From Steromphala cineraria (Eukaryota; Mollusca; Gastropoda; Trochida; Trochidae): a DNA stretch of 64,000 nt. Positions 47,131 through 59,574 of the stretch are shown piece after piece (the first letter of the stretch is position 1; each line of letters begins with the position of its first letter). The translations under genes were made by a program, and so were the position numbers. The DNA lies in NCBI GenBank assembly GCA_916613615.1, contig OU744732.1:35748478-35812477 (forward strand), in the 5' to 3' direction. Below the pieces are notes generated by a model. The model had not been told where the DNA came from, searched no databases, and worked only from the letters and a program-made list of their open reading frames with translations.

Positions 47131-47200
47131 TCACTTGCTTGAAAACGGTGTTAGTACCTACACCGAAACGTAGCACTCTTGCAATAAAGAAGTTGTAAAT
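47130..47200 (+). mobile_element. Possible Penelope-like 3' end
   Basis: GAAAACGGTGT-loop-ACACCGAAACGT forms a hairpin followed by GCAATAAAG. This recalls the 3' region of Penelope-like elements, where a hammerhead-type motif ends in GAAAC. The CUGAUGA core is not intact (CTTGAAA is seen), and no RT or GIY-YIG frame was recognised upstream. Confidence 0.3.
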
Positions 47201-48614
47201 CCATAGAACTTGTTCTCATTAATATATATGTTAGCAAGGCTAAAAAGGGATAACGCCAAAGCATGTCTTTGAAGAGATTATGTTTCATTTCAGGAAATTA
47301 AAGATGATTGTTTTGTTTAAGAAGAAATCTTCAAGGTGCTTTCATTATTTCATACGATTTTATATTGATTTCGAATGTAAGTTTGTTAATTTGCAACACA
47401 AAGTATATTTGGATTGTACTTTTTCTTCAAAATATATTCTTAAAAACATTGTTTTGCCATTGTTTAAAAAAAAAAAAAAAAATTACTGTTGCTTTTTGTT
47501 GGTTTTGTGTGTGTGAATCACTCTATTTACCTTAAAAATAAACTAATAAATCTGTTTGAAAGACCAAACAAGAGTCCTATGGTATTACCAAACGATTTAT
47601 AGAACAGATGTACGTTTTATCTATTCGTTCATTCTTTTCTTTTCTAACTTCTTAACCCTACACTTATGTCTTGTCCAGTTTGTCATCTTTACATAACTGA
47701 AATGTATAATATTGTAAATACCAAGGAGAGGGTATCCTTAGATGGAGAACTTGTCAAAAATCCTATTCATTATGAACAAAATGTGTTTAAATCATAGATA
47801 ACATATCCCAATGGTCTCCAGAATATCTATGTGTAAGATTTATAAAGAGGACAATCATAAGTTCCATTTCACTGAAAGCAGCCAAAATTTGATATCCGAA
47901 AATAATTAAACATTCCAAAAAGCACATTTCCAAATGCTGACTTATCTATAAACGTCATTTCAATGAGCTAGGTCTAATATAGTTTTGAAGTTATTCTCCG
48001 GAAACGAAATTCTATGTTATGTTTCGATAAAAAATAAAAAATCCGAAGAAGGTTAAAGCCCGAGTGGCACAACTTTAGACGTTGACGGATTCAATAAGCT
48101 AGGTCATATAGTTTTGGAGTTATGCTCCGGAAACGAAGTGATAACAGATGGACAATAGGACGGAGGGACAGACGGAAGAGGCGATGACTATATCCCACGG
48201 TTTTGATACCAGTGTGATTAAAAGGATAAAACCTAAGGATTTATCTAAGAAGACTATTATGTTTCATTGAAGAAATTGAAGATTAATTTTGTAAAAAATG
48301 GAGAAATCCCACACTCGTTTTTATTATTTAATTGGACAAATTCGTTTTGTGAGTTCAATCTATTTACCATAAAAGGTGTTATTTCAAATCTAATCATGTC
48401 GGTCTGCCTCCTGCGCTTACCGCCTCTGCCGGCTTTCTTCTAAAACAATACCTTGGAGTCAGTGATTATCCTATACCCTATTACGTATACCCTTTTTAAA
48501 GGGGCGTTCAACCCTCGGTCACCTTGCCTTCAATGGACCAACGACGTTAAAAAAGTTGTTGGTCTAGGTCAACATGTTTTTTCTTTGAACACAACCTCTG
48601 ATATTCTTATTCCT
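47201..48614. other. Non-coding, with a duplicated repeat word
   Basis: AATGAGCTAGGTCTAATATAG...CTCCGGAAACGAA occurs at about 47963-48008 and again with variation at about 48091-48138. It is followed by a GGACGGAGGGACAGACGGA tract and CTATATCCCA, a composition typical of dispersed repeats in molluscs. An A run lies at 47466-47481. No gene is seen. Confidence 0.5.
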
Positions 48615-48623
48615 GATAATAAC

Positions 48624-49434
48624 CAATCTAAATAAATTTAGATCAACAGATTTTTATTTTGTCATACTGTTGATCTAAGATTGGCCCGTAAGGCGGGTCA
48701 TCCCGCTGACCTCTGAAATCAGCCGCTCGGCCAATCAGAAAAGTTGCCCTAGCTCGCTGGAAGTTCGAAAAACTCAGCAGCACATCTTTTGAAATGGACG
48801 GTGTTCGGAGCTATGTCATTCGGAGCGGAGCAGAGCGACCATTTCGATGAATAATCCGATTGCTTGGATGTATTAATAGATTAATTTTTTTCTTTTAAAA
48901 TGATTTAGCGTATTTGCTAGTTGTCAATGACAAATGATGATTGCACATCGCACAGATACTAACGTGGCAAATAATAATCACAAAGTTAGAACATCATAAA
49001 TGTAAATATTTACGAAAATCATCATGCAAGGGGAGGTAACTCTTTTTTTAATCAAACTCGTTTGCGCTAATTCCTTTATTTCCATCCAAATAATTAAAAC
49101 ATAGTGCATTTTTGTCAATCATAAAACTAAAACTATTTCATACAACCAAAATAAAATCAACATTCTGATATTTTTATTATCAGTATCAAAAGCAAGGTTT
49201 ATTTTTCACAATGCACACTGTTATTGAGAACAGGCCATAAGTTAATATATCTTTCTTCCGTCCACACCTTCAGGGAGCGACTATGAACTGTTTGTGACAT
49301 CGAATTTGATTGATCAAATCGCGAATTCCTTATTTGCATACGAAAGGTCACCGGGACGACCTCGCCTGCTGGTCAATCTTAGATCAACAGTATGACCAAA
49401 TATAAAACCTGTTGATCTAAATTTATGTAGATTG
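48624..49434. mobile_element. CAATCTAAATAAA-type TIR element, copy 2 (811 bp)
   Basis: Perfect 9-bp target duplication GATAATAAC (48615-48623 and 49435-49443). Termini CAATCTAAATAAATTTAGAT and ATCTAAATTTATGTAGATTG are inverted, with a further inverted block CTGTTGATCTAAGATTG. It is closely related to 31139-31927. It has no transposase frame. The 9-bp duplication and long TIRs suit a MULE derivative. Confidence 0.9.
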
Positions 49435-49443
49435 GATAATAAC

Positions 49444-51222
49444 CTCATTCTGATTATTACTATTTAGCGTAGAAACTTGTTTGTCCCAGAAAGAGAACAG
49501 TTCTGAAGGTTAAAACACCACAAACCTACGGGAAAGTAAGAAGAGTCTGCTTCTCGAGTTATGAAGCAATGGTGTTTTTACAAGACGTTTACGACTGTAC
49601 ATAGCATAGCCTCATACGGTGTACAGACTTGGTAACTGCAGCTTCATGCAGTCTCCGTACAGTATTGTACAGAGGGGAAGATTGGGCAGAGCCGGGTGAA
49701 GGAATGTTAACGCTCAGATAATATTCCCCCTTTTCTAAACGCCGCGTCGCGGGGGAACACCTGAAGGGGGAACGGGAGGGTTAAACCAACCTAAGCATGC
49801 ACGAGCATATGCACGTGTGTGCGTTGAGACGGAAGAAGGGTTAAATCTAAGGCCGACTTTTTGAACGTTTCGCCATGTCATCTCGACATTAAGTCTAAAA
49901 GTGTAGAATTTATCACATCATACAGATTAAGCATTCTACATAAAAAAGGAAATTGTTATTTCTGAAGCAGATAACTGTTTTATTGGACAGAAAGGATGTT
50001 GGAACGGTGATCTACACGTGTTTCGTGGGAAGTTACAGACATGTGCGATGTTTAAGGGATATTAACAGCCCTAACGTGAAGCAAGTGTTTATTTGGGGAG
50101 GATCGCCAACTCGATATCCTCATTCCCCATAGACTATCCCCCTAAATGAAGGGCAGCGTCTCGTAGGTAAGTTTATGTACATTCCCTATATTGTAAGTTT
50201 TACATATATATAATCATATATTCCATGCTACTTCGTTAGAATCAATGGTATAATAATAAATATGTATATATACGTTTTAGTTGCGTTTTTGAGCTTGTTA
50301 GGAAAGCAAGATTCCTAGATAATGATTTTCCTCCCTATTGTTTACATCGTATCTTTGCTGGTCATTTTGGTACATATAAACAAATATTTGTACCCTCCAC
50401 ATCAAACCTAAAAAAACATATACAGCTGTTTTCAAAAACGTAATTTCAGTCAATGTTTATTTATGTTTTGTGGATTTTGGGGTCTTATTTCAAGCATTTG
50501 CCACGATTATTGTTTGTCATTATTTATCAATTTCATGTGAAAGACTTGATATTTGAGTAAAGTTTTGAAGGTGTTCATTTGACTGAATGTGTAGAAATAA
50601 TCTCCATTTGCTATAATAATAGATGCTATAATAACTGTACGCCGAAAAAGGGTGATGAATGAAATGAAATAATTCACTAACTCGCTAACTCACTCACTCA
50701 CTCACTCAGTAACTGAATGCGTTACCAGCTCATATAGTATTCGGAATTATTCATATGATATATGAAGTGATATTTCTCGCCTATGTAAGATACCGAAGGT
50801 TTTTAATTAAACGGCTTGTGTAATACCACAATGCAAATATGACGTAACACGTGTGTGTTGTGGGACGTCACATTCTTAGCGTGCCGTAACAATTGCTGTC
50901 GAGTTGAGGAAATATTAGTTTCAGCACCGTCCGCAAGTTGCTTAATTGATAAGCAAACCCTTAAACAGAATACAAACTTCCTTTCAATAATTTTTTTGTT
51001 AAATTTCTTGTGTCTCTCAATATCATTGGTGTCAGATTCAATATTGTGTTCAGTAAAAACTCTAAATGCAAACGACTTACATTTATTTAAAAAGGTTTCT
51101 AGACATTAACATTGTAGTTCAGCAAGATCTAACCCAGATTGCCTGATGGATTGGTGAATAAATTGTTAGGTCAAAGGGTGAATCTCTTCATCACACTAAG
51201 ACGCGAAATAAGAAACCTGTCC
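49444..51222. other. GC-richer patch with a candidate splice donor; no confirmed gene
   Basis: 49680-49860 is GC-richer than its surroundings (AACGCCGCGTCGCGGGGGAA). A strong donor-like CGTAG/GTAAGT sits at 50162-50171. This could be a non-coding first exon of a gene that continues elsewhere, but I see no acceptor or coding exon to pair with it. A SINE-like CTCACTCACTCACTCACTCA tail lies at about 50690. Confidence 0.3.
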
Positions 51223-51226
51223 TTAA

Positions 51227-51582
51227 AGGGGCAGTAGCACGTTTTTGGATAACTTTATATTTTAAATTTGTCACTGATAATTGTAAGTTATTATTAAATG
51301 TATTATTTTGACAGTGTCAAAAATCTCATTACGTAAGCCAATCATCCATAGTCAGAGGACAAAGTATGAAGATTCACATAAAATCCATTGGCGGCCATTT
51401 TGTGTGAACACCTTTAATTCATTTTATGTACGAAAAAGGAATTGCATGGCTAAACTTTACGTTATATATTTGAATTATTACTGCTCCTTTTAGTTTAAAT
51501 ACATTGTCTTTCAATTGGAACCATTAATTTTCATTTTCCTAACATCACCTTATATTCCCCCTAAAAACGTGCTACTGCCCCT
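51227..51582 (-). mobile_element. Complete TTAA MITE (356 bp), reverse orientation
   Basis: Flanked by TTAA (51223-51226 and 51583-51586). Ends AGGGGCAGTAGCACGTTTTT and AAAACGTGCTACTGCCCCT are inverted repeats over about 19 bases. Same family as 14499-14855 and 10810. The open frame at 51308-51493 lies wholly within it and is not a gene. Confidence 0.9.
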
Positions 51583-51586
51583 TTAA

Positions 51587-53171
51587 GAGTCGCCATTGTC
51601 TGAACAAGAGCTGTTTTCGAAAGCAGCATAAATGGGTACCCAGGGTTGGTTATGTTGAATATGATCTCTTCATATTGTATTTGGCGGTCTATTTCACACT
51701 TAAGAGCGGAACTTAGTGGAAATATTTCCAACATAAATACCGTAATTTATCAAAAGTAAACTGTCAATCAATTAATTACATTGTTTGATGAATAAAAAGA
51801 CGTCTTCTTATTTAATACTCGCATGATATGATGACAAAGACAAAACATTTAATAATGTCATCGTTTTTTCTTCATTAGACCATCATTTTTAGATGAATTT
51901 TATTTTCTTTCATCTTTCAATCTCTCAATTATGAATGTACATTATCTGAAGATATGATTAACACGTGATTCTCTTACTTTAAAGACATGAGCGTCAAATC
52001 ATCTTAAATATCGTCAAGTCATCTGTTTTCAGTCATCATGTGTTTTCGGTCAGTCATTTTGACTCCCTTTTGTGAACATATCCAAAGGGATATCAAAGTA
52101 CCTTGTGGATTATTTGCAGCAGAGGGTTCATAGGTTCATCTAGGAATAGTCATTTAAAATATAATTTGCTTAAGAAAAAATATTATGGCAAAAACATAAA
52201 AAACATCACATTTTAAAGCAAATTTTCTAATACCAATTTTCTATGGGAAAGAAAGTCTTTTAATTTTCAAACCTTGATTTAATAACTGTCCACCTAATTT
52301 CCTTGTAATTATTTACATAATGAGATGTCTTGATGTGATAATATATATTGTTACTTGCCATTTTAAAACAAAGTATATCCATCGTTTTCAGTGTTATTTC
52401 TTATCAAATTTATTTTCAAAACATTAAAAGTTGTCTCAGTGGTTTTGAATGATTTTCCTAATGTGCACAATACATTTAAAAAATATATGGACAAACTCCA
52501 AGAGAAGCCTTTATCAAAGCACCTTAAACTATCAGAACTGATATTCCTGTCAGAGAAATAGTTTGGTCACCCTCTAAACCCAGTGTTTCATGTTTTGGGA
52601 TTTTTCATTATGAAATATGATGAAGCAAAGTTATTTTTATTTAGAATAATAGTTACTAAAAATATATCAATTAAATAGTTATAGTCAGACTTATGTCAAC
52701 TTTCTGTGTCATTATGGAACATAAACTTTGAAAAACTGTCCTGCATATTCTAAATAACAGAGGTTCAAGAAAGTGACTGAAAACACATGACACTACTTCC
52801 AAATTCAGGATTTTTTCAAAGTTTTGTTAAAAGCATTCTATGTTGTACAAATGTTAAATATAATTGGTTTTCATGAGTTTTTCATTAGATAATATGGCAA
52901 TAAATGATTAAGAGTAATTTCTCATAAATACTTGTGGTAATTTTTCAAATACAGGTCTTTATTCCTTAACTGACTGAAAACCCATTAGACAAGGATACGT
53001 TTATTTTCAGTGTTAGAATAATAAGTTGTCAATGTGAAAATTACATCGTCAAATAGAAATGCATTATTCTGTCTAAGTATTGATGTGTATTCAATAGTAC
53101 TTAATTCAAATATCGTGTAAGCTATTCATACTTAAATTAGATACGCACAATGTTTCAATAAAACGCACATA
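51587..53171. other. No supported feature
   Basis: AT-rich intergenic DNA without open frames, repeats or RNA genes that I can support. Confidence 0.5.
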
Positions 53172-53181
53172 GTGAAAACAC

Positions 53182-54050
53182 CAATCTTATTAAAATACGA
53201 TCTATTTGCTACACTACGCTACGCATGTAGATCTTACAAGGCTCAGTTATAACAGCCGTCAGAGTATACTTTGGCTCAGCCAATCAGCGATTTTGCCCCG
53301 TAACTCGGGTTGCTGGTGACGGGTATTCATATCTAATCTTCAAAACTCGAAAAAACGAACATTTCCGACTATTTCTAAATGTCGACAACAAATATTTCCT
53401 GTCATGTCCGAATGAATAACTCAAACTGTGCTTTATATCGCTCCTATCAATTTGTTGGTCCAAAATCGTCTAGGTAAATACTTTAATGTTATCATTATAG
53501 AAGAAATCACCGTAAACGGGGCAAATTCAAACAGCAAGCTGTAGTTGCTATTTTTGGAACAGTTACGTTATATAAACGTTTCCCTTTAAATCTTATATGA
53601 AACGATTCATGTTCATTAAATTCGGTGTATTTTGTATCCAAAAATATACTGACACAAATGAGAAGACCAGAACTGACATAAAAACATTAGATCAAGTCTT
53701 GTTGATTTGATATCACACATATTCGATGTACATATGCAAATTAGAAAGAATCTAGTTCTGTCAAATAGTCAAACATTACAAATGAATTAAAGACCTATGC
53801 AAATTACCTAACACTGCTTTTTGGGAAATTCGAAAGGTCATAAGTTATCATTTTATCATTTGGGCTGTGCCGATTTACGGTTTAATCTCCTGAATTGTCC
53901 TTTAAGAGACGTACGATTTGATTGGTGGATGAAATCTTCCTCACATCAAGCGGTCAAAGGTTACCCTGACGGCTGGACTTACGGGGCCTTGTGAGATCTT
54001 TAATCTGCGTGACGTAGTGAAGTAATTAAGATATCATTTTAATGAGATTG
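53182..54050 (+). mobile_element. CAATCT TIR element E1 (869 bp)
   Basis: Perfect 9-bp target duplication TGAAAACAC (53173-53181 and 54051-54059). Imperfect TIRs of about 90 bp: CAATCTTATTAAAATACGAT at the left pairs with the complement of the right end (ATCATTTTAATGAGATTG), then GCTACACTACG and GATCTTACAAGGC blocks. It is nearly identical to E2 (54684-55977) in inverted orientation. There is no open frame, so it is non-autonomous and MULE-like. Confidence 0.9.
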
Positions 54051-54059
54051 TGAAAACAC

Positions 54060-54673
54060 ACGATTCTATCAATTAATATAGTAAGTTCCCCAACCACAAA
54101 AGGTATGACGAGGATTGAATCATAAATGCAAGTTTTAAACACTTTGTATAAATTCAGACTTAGAAATGTTAACGGTATGCTCCATTCTGATTGGAACTAA
54201 CAAGGTCATGTGCTCGGTATAAATTTCCATGAACCCTAAATTGCAGGTTATACAAAGTAACTTTCACTAAATGAAGGTTAAACGATATCGTGCCGGAACT
54301 ATATTCCTCGGTGATTCCCCTGATCTAACAGCCATTCCAGTCTGGCCCCAGTCTTGATGGTCATCACTTGCACTCACTTTATGGAAAAATTATTTCTGTT
54401 TATTAGCAGCATTCGCTCTAATGTGATCAAAAGTTGGAAATCAAATTATTACTCGTAAGATAAGACTCGTAAGATAAACTTTAGCATAGCTGGCTTCGCA
54501 AGCTTGCCAGTTATACAAGTTTATCTTATAAGTTTCAAATTCATGTAGGTTATAACCGTGTGAAAAACCATATTATGACATTTATTTCTTAAATAATTTC
54601 ATTTCAAACTATTTATCATTCGTTAATAACCATAACAATCAAATTATCTAATAAAACTATATCTTCCTGTCAA
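54060..54673. other. Spacer between inverted elements E1 and E2
   Basis: 614 bp with no gene. It has a small inverted repeat around 54467-54530 (GATAAACTT / AAGTTTATC) enclosing GCTGGC / GCCAG. E1 and E2 carry different target duplications, so the spacer is pre-existing host DNA. Confidence 0.7.
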
Positions 54674-54683
54674 AGAAGATTTG

Positions 54684-55977
54684 CAATCTCATTAAAATGA
54701 TATCTTAATTGCTTCACTACGTCACGCAGATTAAAGATCTCACAAGGCCCCGTAAGTCCAGCCGTCAGGGTAACCTTTGACCGCTTGATGTGAGGAAGAT
54801 TTCATCCACCAATCAAATCGTACGTCTCTTAAAGGACAATTCAGGAGATTAAACCGTAAATCGGCACAGCCCAAATGATAAAATGATAACTTATGACCTT
54901 TCGAATTTCCCAAAAAGCAGTGTTAGGTAATTTTCATAGGTCGTAAATTCATTTGTAATGTTTGACTATTTGACAGAACTAGATTCTTTCTAATTTGCAT
55001 ATGTACATCGAATATGTGTGATATCAAATCAACAAGACTTGATCTAATGTTTTTATGTCAGTTCTGGTCTTCTCATTTGTGTCAGTATATTTTTGGATAC
55101 AAAATACACCGAATTTAATGAACATGAATCGTTTCATATAAGATTTAAAGGGAAACGTTTATATAACGTAACTGTTCCAAAAATAGCAACTACAGCTTGC
55201 TGTTTGAATTTGCCCCGTTTACGGTGATTTCTTCTATAATGATAACATTAATGTATTTACCTAGACGATTTTGGACCAAAAAATTGATAGGAGCGATATA
55301 AAGCACAGTTTGAGTTATTCATTCGGACATGACAGGAAATATTTGTTGTCGACATTTAGAAATAGTCGGAAATGTTCGTTTTTTCGAGTTTTGAAGATTA
55401 GATATGAATACCCGTCACCAGCAACCCGAGTTACGGGGCAAAGTCGCTGATTGGCTGAGCCAAAGTATCTAATGTTTTTATGTCAGTTCTGGTCTTCTCA
55501 TTTGTGTCAGTATATTTTTGGATACAAAATACACCGAATTTAATGAACATGAATCGTTTCATATAAGATTTAAAGGGAAACGTTTATATAACGTAACTGT
55601 TCCAAAAATAGCATCTACAGCTTGCTGTTTGAATTTGCCCCGTTTACGGTGATTTCTTCTATAATGATAACATTAAAGTATTTACCTAGACGATTTTGGA
55701 CCAAAAAATTGATAGGAGCGATATAAAGCACAGTTTGAGTTATTCATTCGGACATGACAGGAAATATTTGTTGTCGACATTTAGAAATAGTCGGAAATGT
55801 TCGTTTTTTCGAGTTTTGAAGATTAGATATGAATACCCGTCACCAGCAACCCGAGTTACGGGGCAAAGTCGCTGATTGGCTGAGCCAAAGTATACTCTGA
55901 CGGCTGTTATAACTGAGCCTTGTAAGATCTACATGCGTAGCGTAGTGTAGCAAATAGATCGTATTTTAATAAGATTG
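54684..55977 (-). mobile_element. CAATCT TIR element E2 (1294 bp)
   Basis: 10-bp target duplication AGAAGATTTG (54674-54683 and 55978-55987). It is the same 869-bp family as E1, in reverse, plus an internal 425-bp tandem duplication (55043-55467 and 55468-55892). Removing one unit gives exactly 869 bp. It is non-coding. Confidence 0.9.
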
Positions 55978-55983
55978 AGAAGA

Positions 55984-56032
55984 TTTGTTTGTTTGTTTGT
56001 TTGTTTGTTTGTTCGTCTGTTCGTTTGTTCTG
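55984..56032. repeat. (TTTG)n microsatellite
   Basis: TTTG units with terminal TTCG/TCTG variants, directly after the target duplication of E2. Confidence 0.9.
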
Positions 56033-56289
56033 TACAAATGAACGTCATGTCTTGGTAAATGTCCATTAATTACATGTATATGCAAATGAGATATCTGTTA
56101 TTTTTTTAAATGAACAGCTGAATGTGAAAGTATTAACGCTTTTGATGATGGTCAAAAATTTAATCCAGCCCAAACGTATGTTTTACTGCTGCCAAAACCT
56201 TTACTCTTTCTAAACGTAAATCTTACGTATATCAATTAGATTAGAGCTCTATAGTAATGTATTTATCCTGATTCATGTGCAAATCATTA

Positions 56290-56391
56290 TCTTGAGATAT
56301 ATATATATATTTTTACCATGTCTATGTCATTTTCTCATGTACCACCGATGGTGGTTTTTCGGGAATAAAATTGATTGATTGATTGATTGAG
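56290..56391 (+). mobile_element. Possible LINE 3' tail
   Basis: ACCACCGATGGTGGTTTTTC hairpin, then GGGAATAAAATTGATTGATT with (GATT)n. A stem followed by AATAAA and a tetranucleotide tail is typical of 3' ends of animal LINEs. No coding part is present. Confidence 0.45.
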
Positions 56392-56429
56392 ACTGAGATA
56401 AGCTATCTGTCTCTTTGTCCCTATTTCCT

Positions 56430-56701
56430 CTAATAAGCGCCCGAGCGCTTATTTTTTCAGCACCCATTTACCAACCCCTCCCCCCGGCGCTCATTAGAGG
56501 TCAGGCGCTTATTGGAGACCCGGTGCTTATTTCTTTCATAGAAAATCTAAGTTTTAAACCGTCTTTTACAATGGATACCTGTAAAATGTCTACTGAGGGA
56601 GCATTTATCAAATGGTTAGGACCCGGCGCTTATTAGATACCGGGCGCTTATTTTCTCAACTACCAATGACCCATGCAGACGCTTATTAGAGGCCCGGCGC
56701 T
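56430..56701. repeat. GGCGCTTATTAGAG-type repeat
   Basis: At least eight degenerate copies of (C)GGCGCTTATTAGA(G) at irregular spacing. The series continues after the LINE at 59785-59810 (TTATTAGAGACCCGGCGCTT), which shows that the LINE was inserted into it. Confidence 0.75.
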
Positions 56702-59574
56702 AAACGTAATGATGTGACTTTTATTGCTACCACGGGTAGCTCTGTTGTTGATTTGTGCTTAGTTCCATATGAATCTTTATACAAGTTTTCTAGTTTTGAA
56801 GTTATACGGCCAAGTCTGTTAGCGCAGCAAGCAGGTTGTGTTGGGGTGTATGATGCAAGTGAGATTCTCAAGATTGACCACTCTCTGATCAGGTGGGAGA
56901 TGGACCTGGTGACGACGGTGAACACGGAGGAGAGCGATGTAGGATGGTATGATAAAGTAATAACTGACAATGTGCCTCGTCATTTTGGAAGTTCAAGTGA
57001 ATACTCAGATAAACTAGAGTACATAATAAGGGAGTGTGAACAGAGTGATAAGGATAAAGAAAACATAAATTATGCATACTCAGATTTCGTCGATGCAATA
57101 AAGACAGAAATGCAGAAAATACTACCATCTAAAAGAATATTTTTGAGTAGTTCATGCAAGGGGAACAAGAAACGCAGAAGGAGACAGCCGTGGTGGAATG
57201 AGGAGCTGAGTTCTCTATGGAACCATATGTGTGAGGCGGAGAAGGCTTGGTGTAAGTGTAAAGGTGTAAAGAAAGCTAGTTTAAAACATGTGTATGTGTA
57301 TAGAAGAAAGTTATTCGATAAATGTGTTCAGCAAGCAAAAAGATTGCATCTTTTAAATATTCACAAAGACTTGGAAAATATGTGCGATGAGAATGCAAGT
57401 GAATTTTGGAAGAGAATAGGTCGTGTCGGAGTCGGAATGGAGAGACGAAAGTGTATTCCCATGGAAGTTATACAACCAGATGGAACAGTTAGTAGAGATG
57501 AGCAGGTCGTTTTAGATAGGCGGAGGAAAGACTATCAGACACTTTTAAATGGCAATGAGTGTGCCACTGTTAGGGAGACAGGTGACGACATAGGTGTAAT
57601 AAATGACGTCACTGCCCTTAGTGATGACATTACCATGGACGAAGTCATGCGAGCGGTAAGAAGGGCAAAGAATGGGAAGTCACCTGGAGTTGACGAAATA
57701 CCTACAGAAGTTTTAAAAAACGAAAACACCATCGGCTTTTTACACCGTCTTTTTAATATCTGTTTTAACTCAAGACATCTTCCAGATTTATGGTGCCAAA
57801 ATCTTATAAATCCAATTCCAAAGTCTTCTGATGCTGACCCGAAAGACCCCCTAAGTTATAGAGGTATCACTCTTGCACCTACAACTTACAAGCTTTATTG
57901 TGGTGTTTTGAATGAGAGACTTACATGTTGGGCGGAACAAAATGACATCATCAGAGATGAACAAAATGGATTCCGGAAAGGTCGCTCTACGACAGATCAT
58001 ATATCAACACTAACAAGCATTATTGAAACAAGAAAATCCATGAAAAAATCGACTTTTATTGCTTTTATAGATTTTAAAAAGGCTTACGATGGGATAGATC
58101 GTGAAATATTATGGAACAAGCTACGCAACCATGGAATAGACAATAAGATGTGCGATGCGATTAAAAGTCTATATCGTAATGTACAGTGCAGTGTTAGACT
58201 CAATGGGAAGAAGACAGAGTGGTTTCCAGTTACAAGAGGATTAAAACAAGGCTGCCTCTTATCACCACTCCTTTTAATCTATACATAAATGATTTAATTG
58301 TAAAAATAAGCTCTATTAAAGGTATAACAGTTAATGAAGAAAACATCAGTATTCTCGCCTACGCCGACGATGTTGTTCTCCTCGCTGAAAGTGACAAGGA
58401 CTTAAACAACTTACTAAGTGCTGTAAATACCTGGTGTGAAGAAAACAGAATGAATGTTAACAGTGACAAATCGAACATTATACATTTTAGAGGAAAGACG
58501 GTAGCGAGGACAAGCTCAACTTTTAACTGTGGGGATAAAGTACTGGCACTGACAGATTCTTACAACTATCTCGGCGTGCTAATAACTGAACATTTGGATT
58601 ATTCTTTGATGGCAAAGTCAGCTGCAAAATCTGCCAGTAGAGCCCTGGGTCTTTTAATCACAAAGTTTAAATGCCTCGGAGGAATGCCATTTAGAGTATA
58701 TAGTAAACTTTTTGACTCTACCGTATGGTCTACGCTCAACTATGGTGCAGCGATATGGGGAACGACAGTCCACTCCTGTATTAAAGCAGTACAGCACAGA
58801 GCCATCCGTTTCTTTCTTGGTTTGGGAAAGTATGCCCCCAACTTGGCTATCACAGGTGATGTAGGTTGGACGCCCCCGGAGACAAGACAATGGGTCAGTG
58901 TGACCCGGCTATGGGACCGATTAAACAACATGGCAGAGTGGCGGCTAAATAAGAAGATCTTTTTATGGGCAAATGAAATGGCTCTCTCAAAGAAGAAACG
59001 TAACTGGATTTTTAGACTTAATGACTTTTTCAAGAAAAACAACTTACAGCATCTACTCAACACAAATATGAGAACAGAAAAGAAACTCCTAGTAAACACA
59101 GTGGAGGAAACCTTGTTTTCGAGGTACACGGTCAAGTGGAACGAATCACTAAATGGAGAGGACAACAGAAAACTTCGAACGTATAGGACTTTTAAACAAC
59201 AATATGGATGCGAAAAATATGTAACTGTTAACATGCCAAGGAAACATCGTAGTGCGCTATCTAAGTTTAGATGTGGTGTGGCACCTTTGAAGATAGAGAC
59301 GGGCCGATATGAGAACACCCCTGTCGAGAATAGACTATGCTTCAACTGTTCTGACTGCGTTGAGGATGAAGCACACGTTCTGCTAAACTGTCCCCTATAT
59401 ACACACCTTACAAGTGATCTTTTAAAGCTCTGTTGTGATAAATTTCCCTGTTTTAAACAGTTTACAATCTCTTATCAACTTGCTCTTATTTTTACATGTG
59501 AAGAGTTTACTTATATTTTAGCCAAAACCTGTTGTAACATCTTAGAATATAGGCGTGTTTTACTGTATAAATAA
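56702..59574 (+). pseudogene. Endonuclease-tail / reverse transcriptase with one frameshift
   Basis: The frame is open from the truncation point and begins with the last part of an APE-type endonuclease (GSSVVDLCLV, then IDHSLI). A basic linker follows, then reverse transcriptase: KNGKSPGVDEIPTEVL, LSYRGITLAPTTYKL, NGFRKGRSTTDH, IDFKKAYDGIDR and RGLKQGCLLSPLL. A one-base loss in a T run near 58275 shifts the frame. The second frame resumes at INDL and carries the catalytic AYADDVVLL (YADD at 58360-58371), a thumb-like region and a C-terminal zinc-binding motif CFNCSDCVEDEAHVLLNC, ending at 59574. Apart from the truncation and this shift, the coding sequence is uninterrupted, so the insertion is young. 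It is transposon-derived, not a host gene. Confidence 0.9.

Noticed and set aside
58740..59345. 201-codon minus-strand frame
   Set aside because: Antisense shadow of the LINE reverse transcriptase.
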